The notes under the pieces: model-generated | Database searches by the model: none | Seen by the model: only the letters and a program-made list of their open reading frames with translations | What the model was told of the DNA's origin: nothing | Part shown: piece after piece, positions 24,014 to 35,351 of the stretch | Layout of the letters: every line of letters begins with the position of its first letter | Numbering within the stretch: the first letter of the stretch is position 1 | Source: Merluccius polli | Lineage: Eukaryota; Chordata; Actinopteri; Gadiformes; Merlucciidae | Assembly: GCA_030340625.1 (NCBI GenBank) | Contig: JAOPHQ010003982.1 | Coordinates: 246,001-310,000, forward strand | DNA: 64,000 bases | Reading direction: 5' to 3' | Made by a program: the position numbers and the translations under genes

Positions 24014-25943
24014 ATATTCTGTATTACCCATATCATTTTATTATGTAGATTTATTTCCTTCTAATAACTTTTACGTTTATAAATATATATTTTTTAATAT
24101 TTGTATATATTTCTGTGTCATGAGAGTTCATTTAGATTCCGTTAAAACGTTTTTGGTTGGCCTAATTGCTTAATGGTATCTCGCAAATTCTCAATCTGTC
24201 AAGTTAAAAGAGTGAGTAACATGTAAGATATGTTGAAATAATTTCTATCATCTCACTTTTTTGTAGCTGGCAGTTGAATGCACCCTCCCACAATTCAGTA
24301 AGCAGCTGAGATACAGCTACTTTGGCAGGGGAAAGATCCAGAAGGTATTCTCTTAAGCCAGGTATAACAGATTGTGGAATACCAAATCCAATGGACCCAG
24401 CACAAAAACCAAACCTCAGCATTTCAGGAGCAGTTACCCAGGCTTCACTGCCTATCCATTGGCGGGGGGGAAAAGGCTTGCGGGCCAACTCCTCCAACAG
24501 AATCCTCATATCTCCTGCCGCTGTGAATGCCACGACAATCAAGGCTGTAGACCTTAGACAATATGGCATTAAAACATTAGAACAAATATTAACAAAACAA
24601 CCTCTAATGTTTTTTTAATTTTCATATTCATTTAATTGTAACATTTTACACTTAAAAAATTATAATTTGTCTGTTTCATCGACATTTACACACAATGTAA
24701 ATAATCAACTCATTAACCTGCGGATAACATCAGCCACTTGTTGAATCTTGCTCTGTGGATCAGTGCGATAGAAGGATTCAGAGTATTCCACACATATACC
24801 CTCTTTGTGTGCTGCTCGTAGAAAGGACGCCATACCATTGTTACCATAGTCTGAGTTAGACCGGACAGCGCCAATCCAAGTCCAACCAAAATGTTTTACG
24901 AGTTTGGCAAGAGCATCAGCCTGGAACTGGTCACTCGGGATGGTTCTAAAAAATGTCGGGTATTGCGTCCTGTCAGACAAACACGCGCATGTAGCGAAGT
25001 GACTAACCTGAAGGAGAAAGAAACATGACAACGCATTTGAAGAAAAAACGCCACACAAGGTGCTGGTTATATAACAAAGGTCTGCATTTTTAGAAACATT
25101 ACTTGTGGAATGTCAAAGGGCCCGATGATACGCGACATGCTGATACTTGGCGTGGATCCAGACTCACCAACAACAGCTGTTACCCTACCAGATCGCAAAC
25201 ACCCTTTCTTTGAGTCATAAAACTGCTGCAAGCCGTTTGCAAGCTGAAACGCCACCTGGACAGCTACGGGTACCGAGGCACAGGAGTCATGGATTTGGTA
25301 ACCGAGTGTAATGCCCGGCAGAAGGTCTGAGCTGTTGTTAATTTCTTCGATGGCGAAGACCATAGCGCGCGAAAAGCGCAATTCACGCGGGTCCATGCTG
25401 CAAAGAGAATGGTAAATGCATGCATCACATTTTACAGATTGTTTAGATCGACGTTGATGCAGCTGCAGATTTTGTTTTTTATAGATATCTGATATATTCT
25501 ATCATATATTTTTTGATAATATTTATATAATCAAATTTGTATTACAGCAACTCCTTTTTTACATGTGCACTATTTTTTTCCCCTCTAACTCACCTCCCTG
25601 TACATTCTAGAGGCTCTGGTAGGCTGGTGTAATTATTCTTCACTGTTTTCATGTAGTCATGTATTGAAAAAACACCACCAATAAGGTAGTCTCCTTCCAG
25701 TGTGAATACAGCGGGTCGAGGAGTGCCTCGAAGCATACATTTAATAGAATAAGTAGCATTCCCTGCATCAGATACATCCCTAATCCCAACCTTACCACCG
25801 GTCTCAGACCCCTCAGGGCCATGTCTTTGTAGTAGGCCATCTGCAGACTCACACAAAGTAAGAGCAAGACAGAGCACAACCAATCCCAGAGAGAGGGTTG
25901 GCCCAAACAAAACAATTACAGAACTCTTCATCCTTATCAACAT
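22157..25943 (-). CDS. OlfC-4, V2R-like class C GPCR (b-type body with a-type C-terminus)
   Basis: Eight exons, 893 residues: 25943-25594, 25397-25103, 25007-24718, 24552-24257, 23900-23695, 23577-23356, 23266-23143 and 23055-22157. Frames and phases are intact. Exons 1-7 and the first helices (HRASAIVRANN) are b type and very close to OlfC-3. The end of the last exon (FALIICIFIPKCFIILFRPE) and the whole 3' flank match a-type OlfC-7, and the GKHNSKGF tail of b genes is missing. The switch lies roughly at 22260-22400. The gene is therefore a recombinant, yet looks functional. The donor after 23356 is GC. Exon 5 is flanked by (TA)n on both sides. Confidence 0.92.
23939..24010. repeat. (TA)n microsatellite in OlfC-4 intron
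   Basis: An almost pure TA tract about 40 bases before the acceptor of exon 5 on the minus strand. Confidence 0.9.
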
Positions 25944-25988
25944 AGGGCTACGTGATATGGATGAGGCGGCTCCTGAATATTACAACAG

Positions 25989-26036
25989 TTTATATAGACT
26001 CCGATATATACTGACTCCCTCTTAAAGTATACGTCA
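25989..26036 (-). promoter_or_regulatory. OlfC-4 core promoter: TGACGTA box and TATATAAA
   Basis: TATA start at 25996 and TACGTCA at 26030-26036, offset 34 bases. The start codon lies 53 bases below the TATA box. Confidence 0.6.
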
Positions 26037-26262
26037 TTTACTGCTTCAGTGAATTGTATCTGTCTGGAATCCAATCAAAAAGCAGAAACAAAGAACAATA
26101 ATAACAATGAAAATAAATGACACTATGGAGATAATCCACTTCCTGTGTTCAATACATTTGTCATGATTTGAAAATGTGTGTACATTTTGGCTAGTCTATA
26201 TACACTGGGTTTTACATCTAGGTGTTCCTAGAAATGAATTACTCATGTAAGATAAATTATTT

Positions 26263-26271
<9 letters not shown>

Positions 26272-26313
<42 letters not shown>
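26272..26313. repeat. (TA)n microsatellite
   Basis: TA tract upstream of OlfC-4 into which a hAT element inserted. Confidence 0.85.
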
Positions 26314-26316
<3 letters not shown>

Positions 26317-27720
26317 TGGTGGGCATAGATTAATTTATTTAATCTAGCTTAATCTCACTGTAATCTTGGAATTAATCTAGATTAATCTAGATTAAAATGG
26401 CTCATTTGAATTCTGCCAAAGGCATTCATAATATGCGTGTGCTACCTAAATAATGACTAAAAGTAAGCCTTTGAGACAGGTTTCTCAAGCCAGGTGGCGC
26501 ATTAGACCAGGGGCTCATCTCCTATTTCCAAAATGCATCACAAACTACTTGAGAAGGCTGTTCTACTATGATAATTGGTGATGAAAATAAATAATGTTCA
26601 ATAAGATGTACTTGTGTTTACTGTTTATTCAGTTGAACATGAATTTTGAACTGTAGGCCTACATAAGAGGTAATGATGAACTGTTTACAGTCAGTAGCTT
26701 TGTGTCAATCAGTCCAAGCTCTATTTCTCCTTCTTCCACCAGTCACTCAGGCACACCAGCTTGTTCACATGTTCTGGTGACGAACTAGATCTCCTCTTCT
26801 GCACATTATGGCCTGCTAAAGAAAAAAGTCTCTCGCATGGGACAGTTGTGGCAGGAGTCCCCAAGTATTTACGGGCAATGTGGGCCATGGTGAAAGTCGA
26901 CCGGGGACGTAGCGGCGCAGCCACCGCTGCTGATCGCTGCCACTCTAATCAATGAAAGCATTTCCATCGGGTGCGCCGCGTAACGTCTCAGCAGCGTCCC
27001 AGCAGCGGCGCACCTGCGCCGCAGCGCTATCATTCCGTAGCACTTCTATTTAGCCGTTGCTGAACCGCGTCAATTTCAACAGAGCAAATCGACCGGGTAG
27101 GAAGTGAAATAGTAAAATCCAAAGAGCATCCAGTCAATTTTCGAAATAAAAACACCCTCCCGATCGAACACGGCCACAAATCGTTGTCGTTTATAACTGA
27201 CTTTGTCTATAGGCTACAGCACAACACATTAGGACATAACAACAATAAACAACACTAAACACAATTAAACCAGACAAAAAAGAAAACATTTACTATATAG
27301 CCTACCAACTCATGGTAGAAGCACAAACATCGAGGAAAAATGACCAAATCAACAGCAAATCAACTTCTGACAGACAAAGCAACTGCAAGTCAACTTCGGA
27401 AAGGCAAAGTAACCTTTTATTTGTTTGTTCTATTTTGACATCCACAAATTATCGCGTGGTCTCCTGATTTTCGCGTGGTCTTGTAGTTCTCGTGTGATCC
27501 CGCGAATCCAGCCGCCTCGCAGCACTACGTGCCCGGTGGGGATTGACGCCGGGCAGAGGACGCAGCCGTTCCGCGGTGCTTACGTCCCCGGTGGAAATCC
27601 GGTATAGACCCAGCTCCCAACCGAGAATCGTTTGAGAATAGATTAACGGCAATATTTTTTTTATCGCCCGATAAGAGTCTCACGTTAACGCAGCACGTTA
27701 ACGCCGATAACGGCCCACCA

Positions 27721-27723
<3 letters not shown>
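26314..27723. mobile_element. hAT element, TAGTGGTGGGC termini, copy 1
   Basis: TAGTGGTGGGC at the left is repeated inverted at the right (GCCCACCACTA), bounding 1410 bases inside a (TA)n tract. It carries a hAT C-terminal coding remnant. Its right half matches the 18554-19042 block. A sister copy is at 37658-39024. Confidence 0.75.
26721..26924 (-). pseudogene. hAT transposase C-terminal dimerisation remnant
   Basis: Residues include ATTVPCERLFSLAGHNVQKR and NKLVCLSDWW, hallmarks of the C-terminal dimerisation domain of hAT transposases and ZBED proteins. Only about 67 residues remain. The sister copy near 38061-38240 has an added stop codon. Confidence 0.75.

Positions 27724-27751
<28 letters not shown>
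27724..27751. repeat. (TA)n tract
   Basis: Short TA run between the hAT element and the solo LTR; the likely target of both. Confidence 0.8.
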
Positions 27752-27754
<3 letters not shown>

Positions 27755-28392
27755 GGCAACCTCGGGGAGGAGAAGAGGTGCCACCAAACCAGTATTGAAA
27801 AACAGTTGATTGTCCACACCAATTTCACAATTAATCCAATTTATTGGAGATTCGGGAGAGGGGGAGAGAGGGGAAAACGCCGCCGCAGCGGAGGGGGAGT
27901 CGGTCCTGAGGGGGCTCAGGCTCTGGACTCGTCGTCGGTGGTTGAGCGTGGGGTTCGGTGCAAGGGGTCGGGTTCTCAGACGGTCCAGGGTTCGGCAGGA
28001 GGGAGGGATGTCAGACAGGCGGGGGTCGGTACACAGGCAGGCTCTCAGACGGTGCAGGGGTCGATCGGCCAACGGGGTTCTCCTGGGGAAAAGGGTCATA
28101 CACAGCGTGTTTCTCTCTCTCATTCTACTCACTACCACCATGCTCTCCAGCTACTCCTTCCTCGTTTGGTCCACTTCTTCCAGCTTTTATACTCTCCTTC
28201 CTCATTAGGGTGAGTGGCTGCAGCTGCTCCGCTTCCTGGTCTCGTTAGACCTCCATATATGGGCGGGCTTCCTCTAGACAGAGGGGAGAGTGAAAAGTGC
28301 TCTGCGGCCACCAGATGGCATGGTGCAATATAAACTCCGTCCACCACATTCCCACATACCCTCCTCCTTACCTGTACCTGGCGGGCGCCACA
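27752..28392 (+). mobile_element. Candidate solo LTR, TGTGGC...GCCACA
   Basis: A 641-base GC-rich block begins TGTGGC and ends GCCACA, the TG...CA inverted ends of a long terminal repeat. ATAT on both sides fits a 4-base duplication but lies in TA repeats. It holds a TTTATACTCTCC promoter-like stretch near 28186. No internal retroelement coding is present. CACCAGATGGC at 28310-28320 resembles a CTCF core. Confidence 0.5.
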
Positions 28393-28397
28393 ATATA

Positions 28398-29617
28398 CAC
28401 TCACCGGCCACTTTATTAGGTACACCTTGCTAGTACCGGGTTGGACCCCCTTTTGCCTTCAGAACTGCCTTAATCCTTCGTGGCACAGATTCAACAAGGT
28501 ACTGGAAACATTCCTCAGAGAGTTTGGTCCATATTGACATGATAGCATCACGCAGTTGCTGCAGATTTGTCGGCTGCACATCCATGATGCGAATCTCACG
28601 TTCCACCACATCCCAAAGGTGCTCTATTGGATTGAGATCTGGTGACTGTGGAGGCCATTTGAGTACAGTGAACTCATTGTCATGTTCAAGAAACCAGTCT
28701 GAGATGATTCGCGCTTTATGACATGGCGCGTTATCCTGCTGGAAGTAGCCATCAGAAGATGGGTACACTGTGGTCATAAAGGGATGGACATGGTCAGCAA
28801 CAATACTCAGGTAGTCTGTGGCTTTGACACGATGCTCAATTGGTACTAATAAGCCCAAAGTGTGCCAGGAAAATATCCCCCACACCATTACACCACCACC
28901 ACCAGCCTGAACCGTTGATACAAGGCAGGATGGATCCATGCTTTCATGTTGTTGACGCCAAATTCTGACCCTACCATCCGAATGTCACAGCAGAAATCGA
29001 GACTCATCAGACCAGGCAACGTTTTTCAAATCTTCGATTGTCCAATTTTGGTGAGCCTGTGCGAATTGTAGCCTCAGTTTCCTGTTCTTAGCTGACAGGA
29101 GTGGCACCCGGTGTGGTCTTCTGCTGCTGTAGCCCATCCGCCTCAAGGTTCGACGTGTTGTGCGTTCAGAGATGCTCTTCTGCATACCTCTGTTGTAACG
29201 AGTGGTTATTTGAGTTACAGTTGCCTTTCTATCAGCTCGAACCAGTCTGGCCATTCTCCTCTGACCTCTAGCATCAACAAGGCATTTGCGCCCACAGAAC
29301 TTCTGCTCACTGGATATTTTCTCTTTTTCGGACCATTCTCTGTAAACCCTAGAGATGGTTGTGCGTGAAAATCCCAGTAGATCAGCAGTCTCTGAAATAC
29401 TCAGACCAGCCCGTCTGGCACCAACAACCATGCCACGTTCAAAGTCACTTAAATCACCTTTCTTCCCCATTCTGATGCTTGGTTTGAACTGCAGCAGATC
29501 GTCCTGACCATGTCTACATGCCTAAATGCATTGAGTTGCTGCCATGTGATTGGCTGATTAGAAATTTGCATTAACGAGCAGTTGGACAGGTGTACCTAAT
29601 AAAGTGGCCGGTGAGTG
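28398..29617 (-). mobile_element. Tc1/mariner element A, complete, DD36E type
   Basis: Inverted termini CACTCACCGGCCACTTTATT (identical for about 30 bases) bound 1220 bases with TA at both sides, as Tc1/mariner requires. It encodes one transposase, interrupted by a single stop. Confidence 0.9.
28430..29470 (-). pseudogene. Tc1/mariner transposase with one nonsense codon
   Basis: The frame runs from MGKKGDLSDFERGMVVGARR to the end with one in-frame stop near 28985. There TGA stands where copy B has CGA (arginine), a CpG-type change. The order is a paired helix-turn-helix DNA-binding region, the first catalytic aspartate in WSDESRF, the second in QQDNAPCH, and the glutamate in PIEHLW. I count 36 residues between the second aspartate and the glutamate, so this is DD36E rather than the DD34E of classical Tc1. 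It is probably inactive as it stands. Confidence 0.85.
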
Positions 29618-29632
29618 TATATATATGTATTG

Positions 29633-29651
29633 TGGCGCCCGCCGGGTACAG
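29633..29651 (-). mobile_element. Short LTR-end fragment, inverted
   Basis: TGTGGCGCCCGCCGGGTACA matches the inverted 3' end of the solo LTR at 27752-28392. It forms mirrored LTR ends on both sides of Tc1 element A. Confidence 0.5.
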
Positions 29652-29652
29652 T

Positions 29653-30569
29653 AAAATATCCAGTGAGCGGCAGTTCTGTGGGCACAAATGCCTTGTTGAT
29701 GCTAGAGGTCAGAGGAGAATGGCCAGACTGGTTCGAGCTGATAGAAAGGCAACTGTAACTCAAACTCGTTACAACAGAGGTATGCAGAAGAGCATCTCTG
29801 AACGCACAACACGACGAACCTTGAGGCGGATGGGCTACAGCAGCAGAAGACCACACCGGGTGCCACTCCTGTCAGCTAAGAACAGGAAACTGAGGCTACA
29901 ATTCGCACAGGCTCACCAAAATTGGACAATCGAAGATTGGAAAAACGTTGCCTGGTCTGATGAGTCTCGATTTCTGCTGCGACATTCGGATGGTAGGGTC
30001 AGAATTTGGCGTCAACAACATGAAAGCATGGATCCATCCTGCCTTGTATCAACGGTTCAGGCTGGTGGTGGTGGTGTAATGGTGTGGGGGATATTTTCCT
30101 GGCACACTTTGGGCTTATTAGTACCAATTGAGCATCGTGTCAAAGCCACAGACTACCTGAGTATTGTTGCTGACCATGTCCATCCCTTTATGACCACAGT
30201 GTACCCATCTTCTGATGGCTACTTCCAGCAGGATAACGCGCCATGTCATAAAGCGCGAATCATCTCAGACTGGTTTCTTGAACATGACAATGAGTTCACT
30301 GTACTCAAATAGCCTCCACAGTCACCAGATCTCAATCCAATAGAGCACCTTTGGGATGTGGTGGAACGTGAGATTCGCATCATGGATGTGCAGTCGACAA
30401 ATCTGCAGCAACTGCGTGATGCTATCATGTCAATATGGACCAAACTCTCTGAGGAATGTTTCCAGTACCTTGTTGAATCTGTGCCACGAAGGATTAAGGC
30501 AGTTCTGAAGGCAAAAGGGGGTCCAACCCGGTACTAGCAAGGTGTACCTAATAAAGTGGCCGGTGAGTG
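29653..30569 (+). mobile_element. Tc1/mariner element B, 5'-truncated, opposite orientation
   Basis: Starts inside the transposase gene (AAAATATCCAGTGAGC) and runs to an intact right terminus at 30569. It has lost the left terminus and the DNA-binding region. The catalytic part is present, but a TAG stop at about 30310 replaces the TGG found in copy A. It lies inverted relative to copy A 36 bases away, a potential 0.9-kb foldback. Confidence 0.85.
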
Positions 30570-30688
30570 TATATAGCAACTACGAGGAGTACTTGGAGCA
30601 TGGCCGGATCGTATTACATTCAAAACAAATCAGACCAAACAGTGTCAATACTTGATATTTGCGGTTCCTCCTGTGTTCAATATATTCA

Positions 30689-31014
30689 GATAGGGTAGGC
30701 TGGGGTATGGTAGGACAGGATAGGCTGGACTAGGGTAGGGGTGTGTAGGCTAGTCTATGGTAGAGCAGGAGAGGCAGTTCCAGGGCAGGGTAGAGTATGC
30801 TAGGCTAGCATAGGAGAGGGTAGGGTAGCATAAAGGATGCAGGTCGAATAGGATAGGCAGAGCAGGGCAGACTAGAGTACCATAGGATAGGGTAGTGTAG
30901 GAGAGGGTAGGCTAGGACAGGGCAGGTCAGATAAGGTAGAGTAGTAGTAGTAGGGTAGATTAAGGTAAGGCAGGGCAGGGTTGGGTAGAATGGGCACAGC
31001 AGAGTAGGGCAGGC
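30689..31014 (+). repeat. Purine-rich GGGTAGG/GCAGG repeat, copy 2
   Basis: Matches copy 1 with small internal deletions. Upstream flank CAACTACGAGGAGTACTTGG and downstream flank are also shared. Confidence 0.85.
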
Positions 31015-31087
31015 CGATTACTTACATGCTGCAGGAGAGCACAGACACAGGAATAACATTGAATACCATTAAATCTCTGTGACACTA

Positions 31088-31100
31088 CCATCTAGTGGAC
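31088..31100 (-). promoter_or_regulatory. CTCF-like core in duplicated intergenic block
   Basis: CCATCTAGTGGAC, same position relative to the purine repeat as the 20625 site. Confidence 0.4.
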
Positions 31101-31390
31101 ATATCACAAATGATAGGTGTTTGTGATCTAAAGTCAAATTTCTTTCTTCATGTTAATCTCTCAAGTCATGTGCATCTTTGCTCAATTGGTCCCAAAATGT
31201 AATCATGATCATCTACAGACTTCATTGATCTTAAGTTATTTGAGAAATGTCGATACGTCAATCTGTTTCCAATACACGCGCCAATCAATTTTTAACAAAA
31301 TGCAAAAAGTACAGATGAATTCGATAAGTCTGGTGCTTAACCCCACATCATGACATGCCAGAGGTCCCCAGTGCGAATTCTGACAAAGGC

Positions 31391-33081
31391 TTGCACATTC
31401 TAGAATGATTTTCTCATTGTAGGTGGTCAGGTTTTTAATTGAGAAAGGGGGCTTCAGAACCAACCAAATAGTGCATATCAAAACTTGAACAAATGTAAAA
31501 GATACTACAGTCATTCTCTGCTGTGTAGGCCCAAACCATTTTGCAATGTTGCTACCTGGTAGTGTAGCTTTAAATGCCATCAACACCACTAATGTCTTGC
31601 CCAGAACACACGAGATACAGAGGACAAAGGTGATCCCAAAAGCTGTGTGGCGAAGCTGTGGTGTGTTCTTTGAGGAAGGAGGCTGCCGACACAGGATCGC
31701 TTTAACTCACTTTATTTGTTTAGCTTTAGTTATATTAATGTACGAAACAAATGGAGGGGTATTGTAAAATTCATGCGTGGAGCGACCCCCTTAGCTGGAT
31801 ATCTTAACAGATACGCTGCCTGGGGGGTTTCTGCCCTCCCCCCGGATCTGTAGTTTGGTAGTATCTGGGCAGGCGTGGCCTCTATGACGCATAATATGCT
31901 CTGATTGGCTAGTGTTGAGCGCCCGCCCCCAGTGTATTATGTGTGCCGCCATCTAGTGTTCAGGTGCAGTTAATACAACTTGTATATTTATTTATATTCC
32001 TTTGTGGCTATGTGAGGATATTACAGTCTGTTGATACATATGTGCAGTTATCCATTCGTCACAAAGCATACAGGACCAGTCTGAGGGACGACCGATGAAA
32101 GTCAGAGAACACAGGAAACACAGAGTCAAGGAGAAGAGAAGCAGGAAGCTCAGCTCAGAGTTGTTAGCTCTAACTATTGGGGTAAATCTATGCTGGAAGA
32201 ACACTACAGCTGTAATGATTGTTAAACATGCTCCTACTATTGAGAATGTGGCCAAAATAATTCCCAAGACCTCATGAAATGAAAGAAACTCAACAGGCTT
32301 AGGAAGACACAACTTCTTCTCTGCATTGGGCCAGAACTCCTTGGGACAAGGGAAACAGTCAGATGAATCTGAAAAATATATAATTTAATAATTTGGATAG
32401 TTTTTTAGTTATTCATCATCATTCAGAATTAGGATTATTAACATTGGTTGTACCTGAAGTATTGCTTATCTCTCCTTCAGCACATGGTACACAGTCATAG
32501 CAGCAAATCGGTTTTCCCTTATGGAGTATTTTACGTGTTCCTAGTGGACAGCTGTCACTGCATACGGACACAGGCACCTGACGCACAAATAAACATTCAG
32601 CTATACAGTTTTAAAACAGTTGTATGAAAGGAATTAAATAATGTTGTCCTCCCTGCCTGTATGCCACCATCTGGCCATCTGATTTTCTTTCTTGTATTGA
32701 ACTTTTGGCCAGGAGGAAGAGACTCATCCTAGTGTCCTACTATTACAACCTCCAGACCACCGTTCTGATTTTTTTGCCAGTTAATCAGCTCATAAAAGGC
32801 CACAGGATCACCATTGGCATCAAACAGGACGTGGTAACCATTACGAGAAAAATTCACCCTTTTCAACTGATCAAAGACCTGTATAGAAAAAGAGTGAAAA
32901 CAAAACAATTGTATAAGTAAGACATTGACTGTAAATAAAAAGGTGTCATTTTTAACTTTACCTTCTTCAAGGGTTTGCTTTAATAAGAATATTTGTTAAT
33001 AACCTGCACTGGCTCTATTTTCATGAATTGGTCAGAGTGTATTGTGGAGTTTATCTTCTTACACACCAAATTATGTATGGC
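31391..33081 (-). pseudogene. OlfC-5, broken a-type receptor
   Basis: A 3' remnant closest to OlfC-7. Present, in transcription order: a partial exon 5 (33081-33004), exon 6 (32878-32657), exon 7 (32577-32454), and exon 8 in two pieces (32368-32064 and 31656-31391) around a solo LTR. Exons 1-4 are missing; the sequence jumps at about 33081 into the 3' flank of the next gene. The end of exon 8, with the last helices, is also missing, and 31390 joins intergenic sequence that in the OlfC-7 block lies 1.2 kb away. Exon 6 has TAG where the other copies have TAC (HYDES). These four lesions make it non-functional. Confidence 0.9.
31657..32063. mobile_element. Solo LTR inside OlfC-5 exon 8
   Basis: A 407-base insertion begins TGTGGTGTG and ends CGTCACA, with AAGC on both sides (31653-31656 and 32064-32067). 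The intact paralogs read GCGAAGCATACAGG without it, proving the boundaries. TG...CA ends and a short duplication fit a solo LTR. Orientation was not established. GCCATCTAGTG near 31949 resembles a CTCF core. Confidence 0.7.
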
Positions 33082-33499
33082 ATTGTTAAAATAACCCTAA
33101 AAGTGAGAAGCCACCACTGCAAAGACGGTTCACAGCGGGCTAAAAGGTCATTACAGTGTTTAAAAGTGGTGTCACTGTATTTAAATAAGCCATACACATA
33201 TGTGATACCAATGTAGTCCATTTATTTTATTTAGAAATAATTTGTTCGTCAAATAAATACAATTTCAAATCATGACTATTACAACAGCGAACAGATCAGT
33301 TGACATAAGTTGATATACATCACTTTGCGATTATTTTAATTCTGCTGTATGTGATCATTTATGTGTGCACACTCCCTGTGATAGGGAGGACCCAGAGGGT
33401 TTTATTGAGAGGATTTTAAACATGTATGTATTTTTTTTAAGATCATCTTGGATGATGACTTGTTGACACCATGAGCTTATTGTTTAAGAGAAGCAAACA
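33082..33499. other. Duplicated 3' flank of OlfC-6
   Basis: Matches 44987-45401 downstream of OlfC-8 almost base for base. It includes part of the open frame noted at 44759-45124. No independent gene seen. Confidence 0.6.
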
Positions 33500-35289
33500 T
33501 TAGAAACCCTTTGAATTATGTTTACCCATTAAATGTTTTTTGGTGTTTATATCCGGTCTAAATAAAATGACAAAGCACTTTGGAAGAAAAATACATGAAA
33601 TCATTCCAAAACTAGAGGCCAATATGGCAAAGATCTCCACAGCTACAGTGAACTTCCCAGGGGAACTGATATAAGCTGGGATAAAAGTGATCCAAACAGC
33701 ACAGAATATCAGCATACTGAATGTGATAAGCTTTGCTTCATTAAAATTGTCAGGTAGTTTTCGGGCTAGAACAGCCAACACAAAACAAAATACAGCAAGG
33801 AGCCCGATGTACCCAAGCACAGCCCAGAAACCTATCGCTGACCCTAATGCACATTCTAGAATGATTTTCTCCTTGTAGGTGGTCAGGTTTTTAATTGAGA
33901 AAGGGGGATTCAGAATTAACCACAAAATACATATCAGAACTTGAACAAATGTAAAAGATATGACAGTCATTCTCTGCTGTGCAGGCCCAAACCATTTCAT
34001 AACATTATTACCTGGCAGTGTAGCCCTGAAGGCCATTAACACAACCAGAGTTTTGCCCAGAACACAAGAGATACAGAGGACAAAGGTGATCCCAAAAGCT
34101 GTGTGGCGAAGCATACAGGACCAGTCTGTAGGTGGACCAATGAAAGTCAGAGAACACAGGAAACACAGAGTCAAGGAGAAAAGCAGCAGGAAGCTCAGCT
34201 CAGAGTTGTTGGCCCTAACAATAGCAGATGTTCTGTGCTGAAAGAACACTATGGCTGTAAAAATGGTTAAACCAGCTCCACCAACAGAAAATGCTGCCAA
34301 AATAATTCCCAGGACCTCATGCATGGAGAGAAACTCAACAGGCTTAGGAAGACATAAGTTCTTCTCTGCATTGGGCCACAACTCCTTGGGACAAGGGACA
34401 CAGTCTGACGAATCTGGAGTGAATACAAAATATTAAATCAGGAGAGGCTTTTGATATTTTTCAGCATTATCATGAACAAAATGTGTTATATGTGTTGTAC
34501 CTGAATTATTGCTTATCTCTCCTTCAGCACATGGTACACAGTCATAGCAACAAACTGGTTTCCCCTTCTGGAGAACCTGGCGTGTTCCTGGTGGACAGCT
34601 ATCACTGCATACGGACACAGGGACCTGATGCACACATAGACATGCAGCTATACATACAGCAAGAAGACAATACATGTAATTAAATGAATCAAATATGTAG
34701 TTCTTCCTGCCTGTGCACTGCCATCCGACCAGCTGATGTTCCTTATCATTTTGAACTTCTGGCCAAGAGGAAGCGACTCATCGTAGTGTCCCACTGTTAC
34801 AAACTCCAGAGCCCCATTCTGATTTTTCTGCCAGTTAATCAGCTCATAAAAGGCAACAGGATCACCATTAGCATCAAATGAGACATGGTAACCATTACGA
34901 GAGAAATTCACCTTTTTCAACTGATCAAGGACCTGTATAGATGAAAAAAAAGAGTGAAAACAATAGTCATGATCTATCTCTATATAGCATGACATTTTCT
35001 TACCTCAAGTTTAAAAAATATATATATATATATTTAATGACCTGCACTGGCTCTATTTTGATGAATTGGTCACATTGTATTGTGGAGTTTATCTTCTTAC
35101 ACACCAAATTGTGTATGGCATGTGCTATTGCATAAACAGCTTTGTACACCATGTTTGTGATTCTGAGCTGAGAGGTGTCAGTGTAGGGGTTTTGGAGCTT
35201 CTGTATATCTTCAGTTCCATCACACACTCTGTCCGATGAGCCAGCTTCTACAGACAGAGACATAGGTTTAGTGTTAAGTGACAAAATAG

Positions 35290-35351
<62 letters not shown>

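Noticed and set aside
27698..28213. Arginine- and glycine-rich frames of 96-147 residues on both strands
   Set aside because: They lie in a GC-rich LTR-like block and overlap each other on both strands, as expected from base composition.
33028..33216. Short frame crossing the OlfC-5 to OlfC-6 junction
   Set aside because: It spans the recombination junction and is antisense to an exon fragment; no support as a gene.
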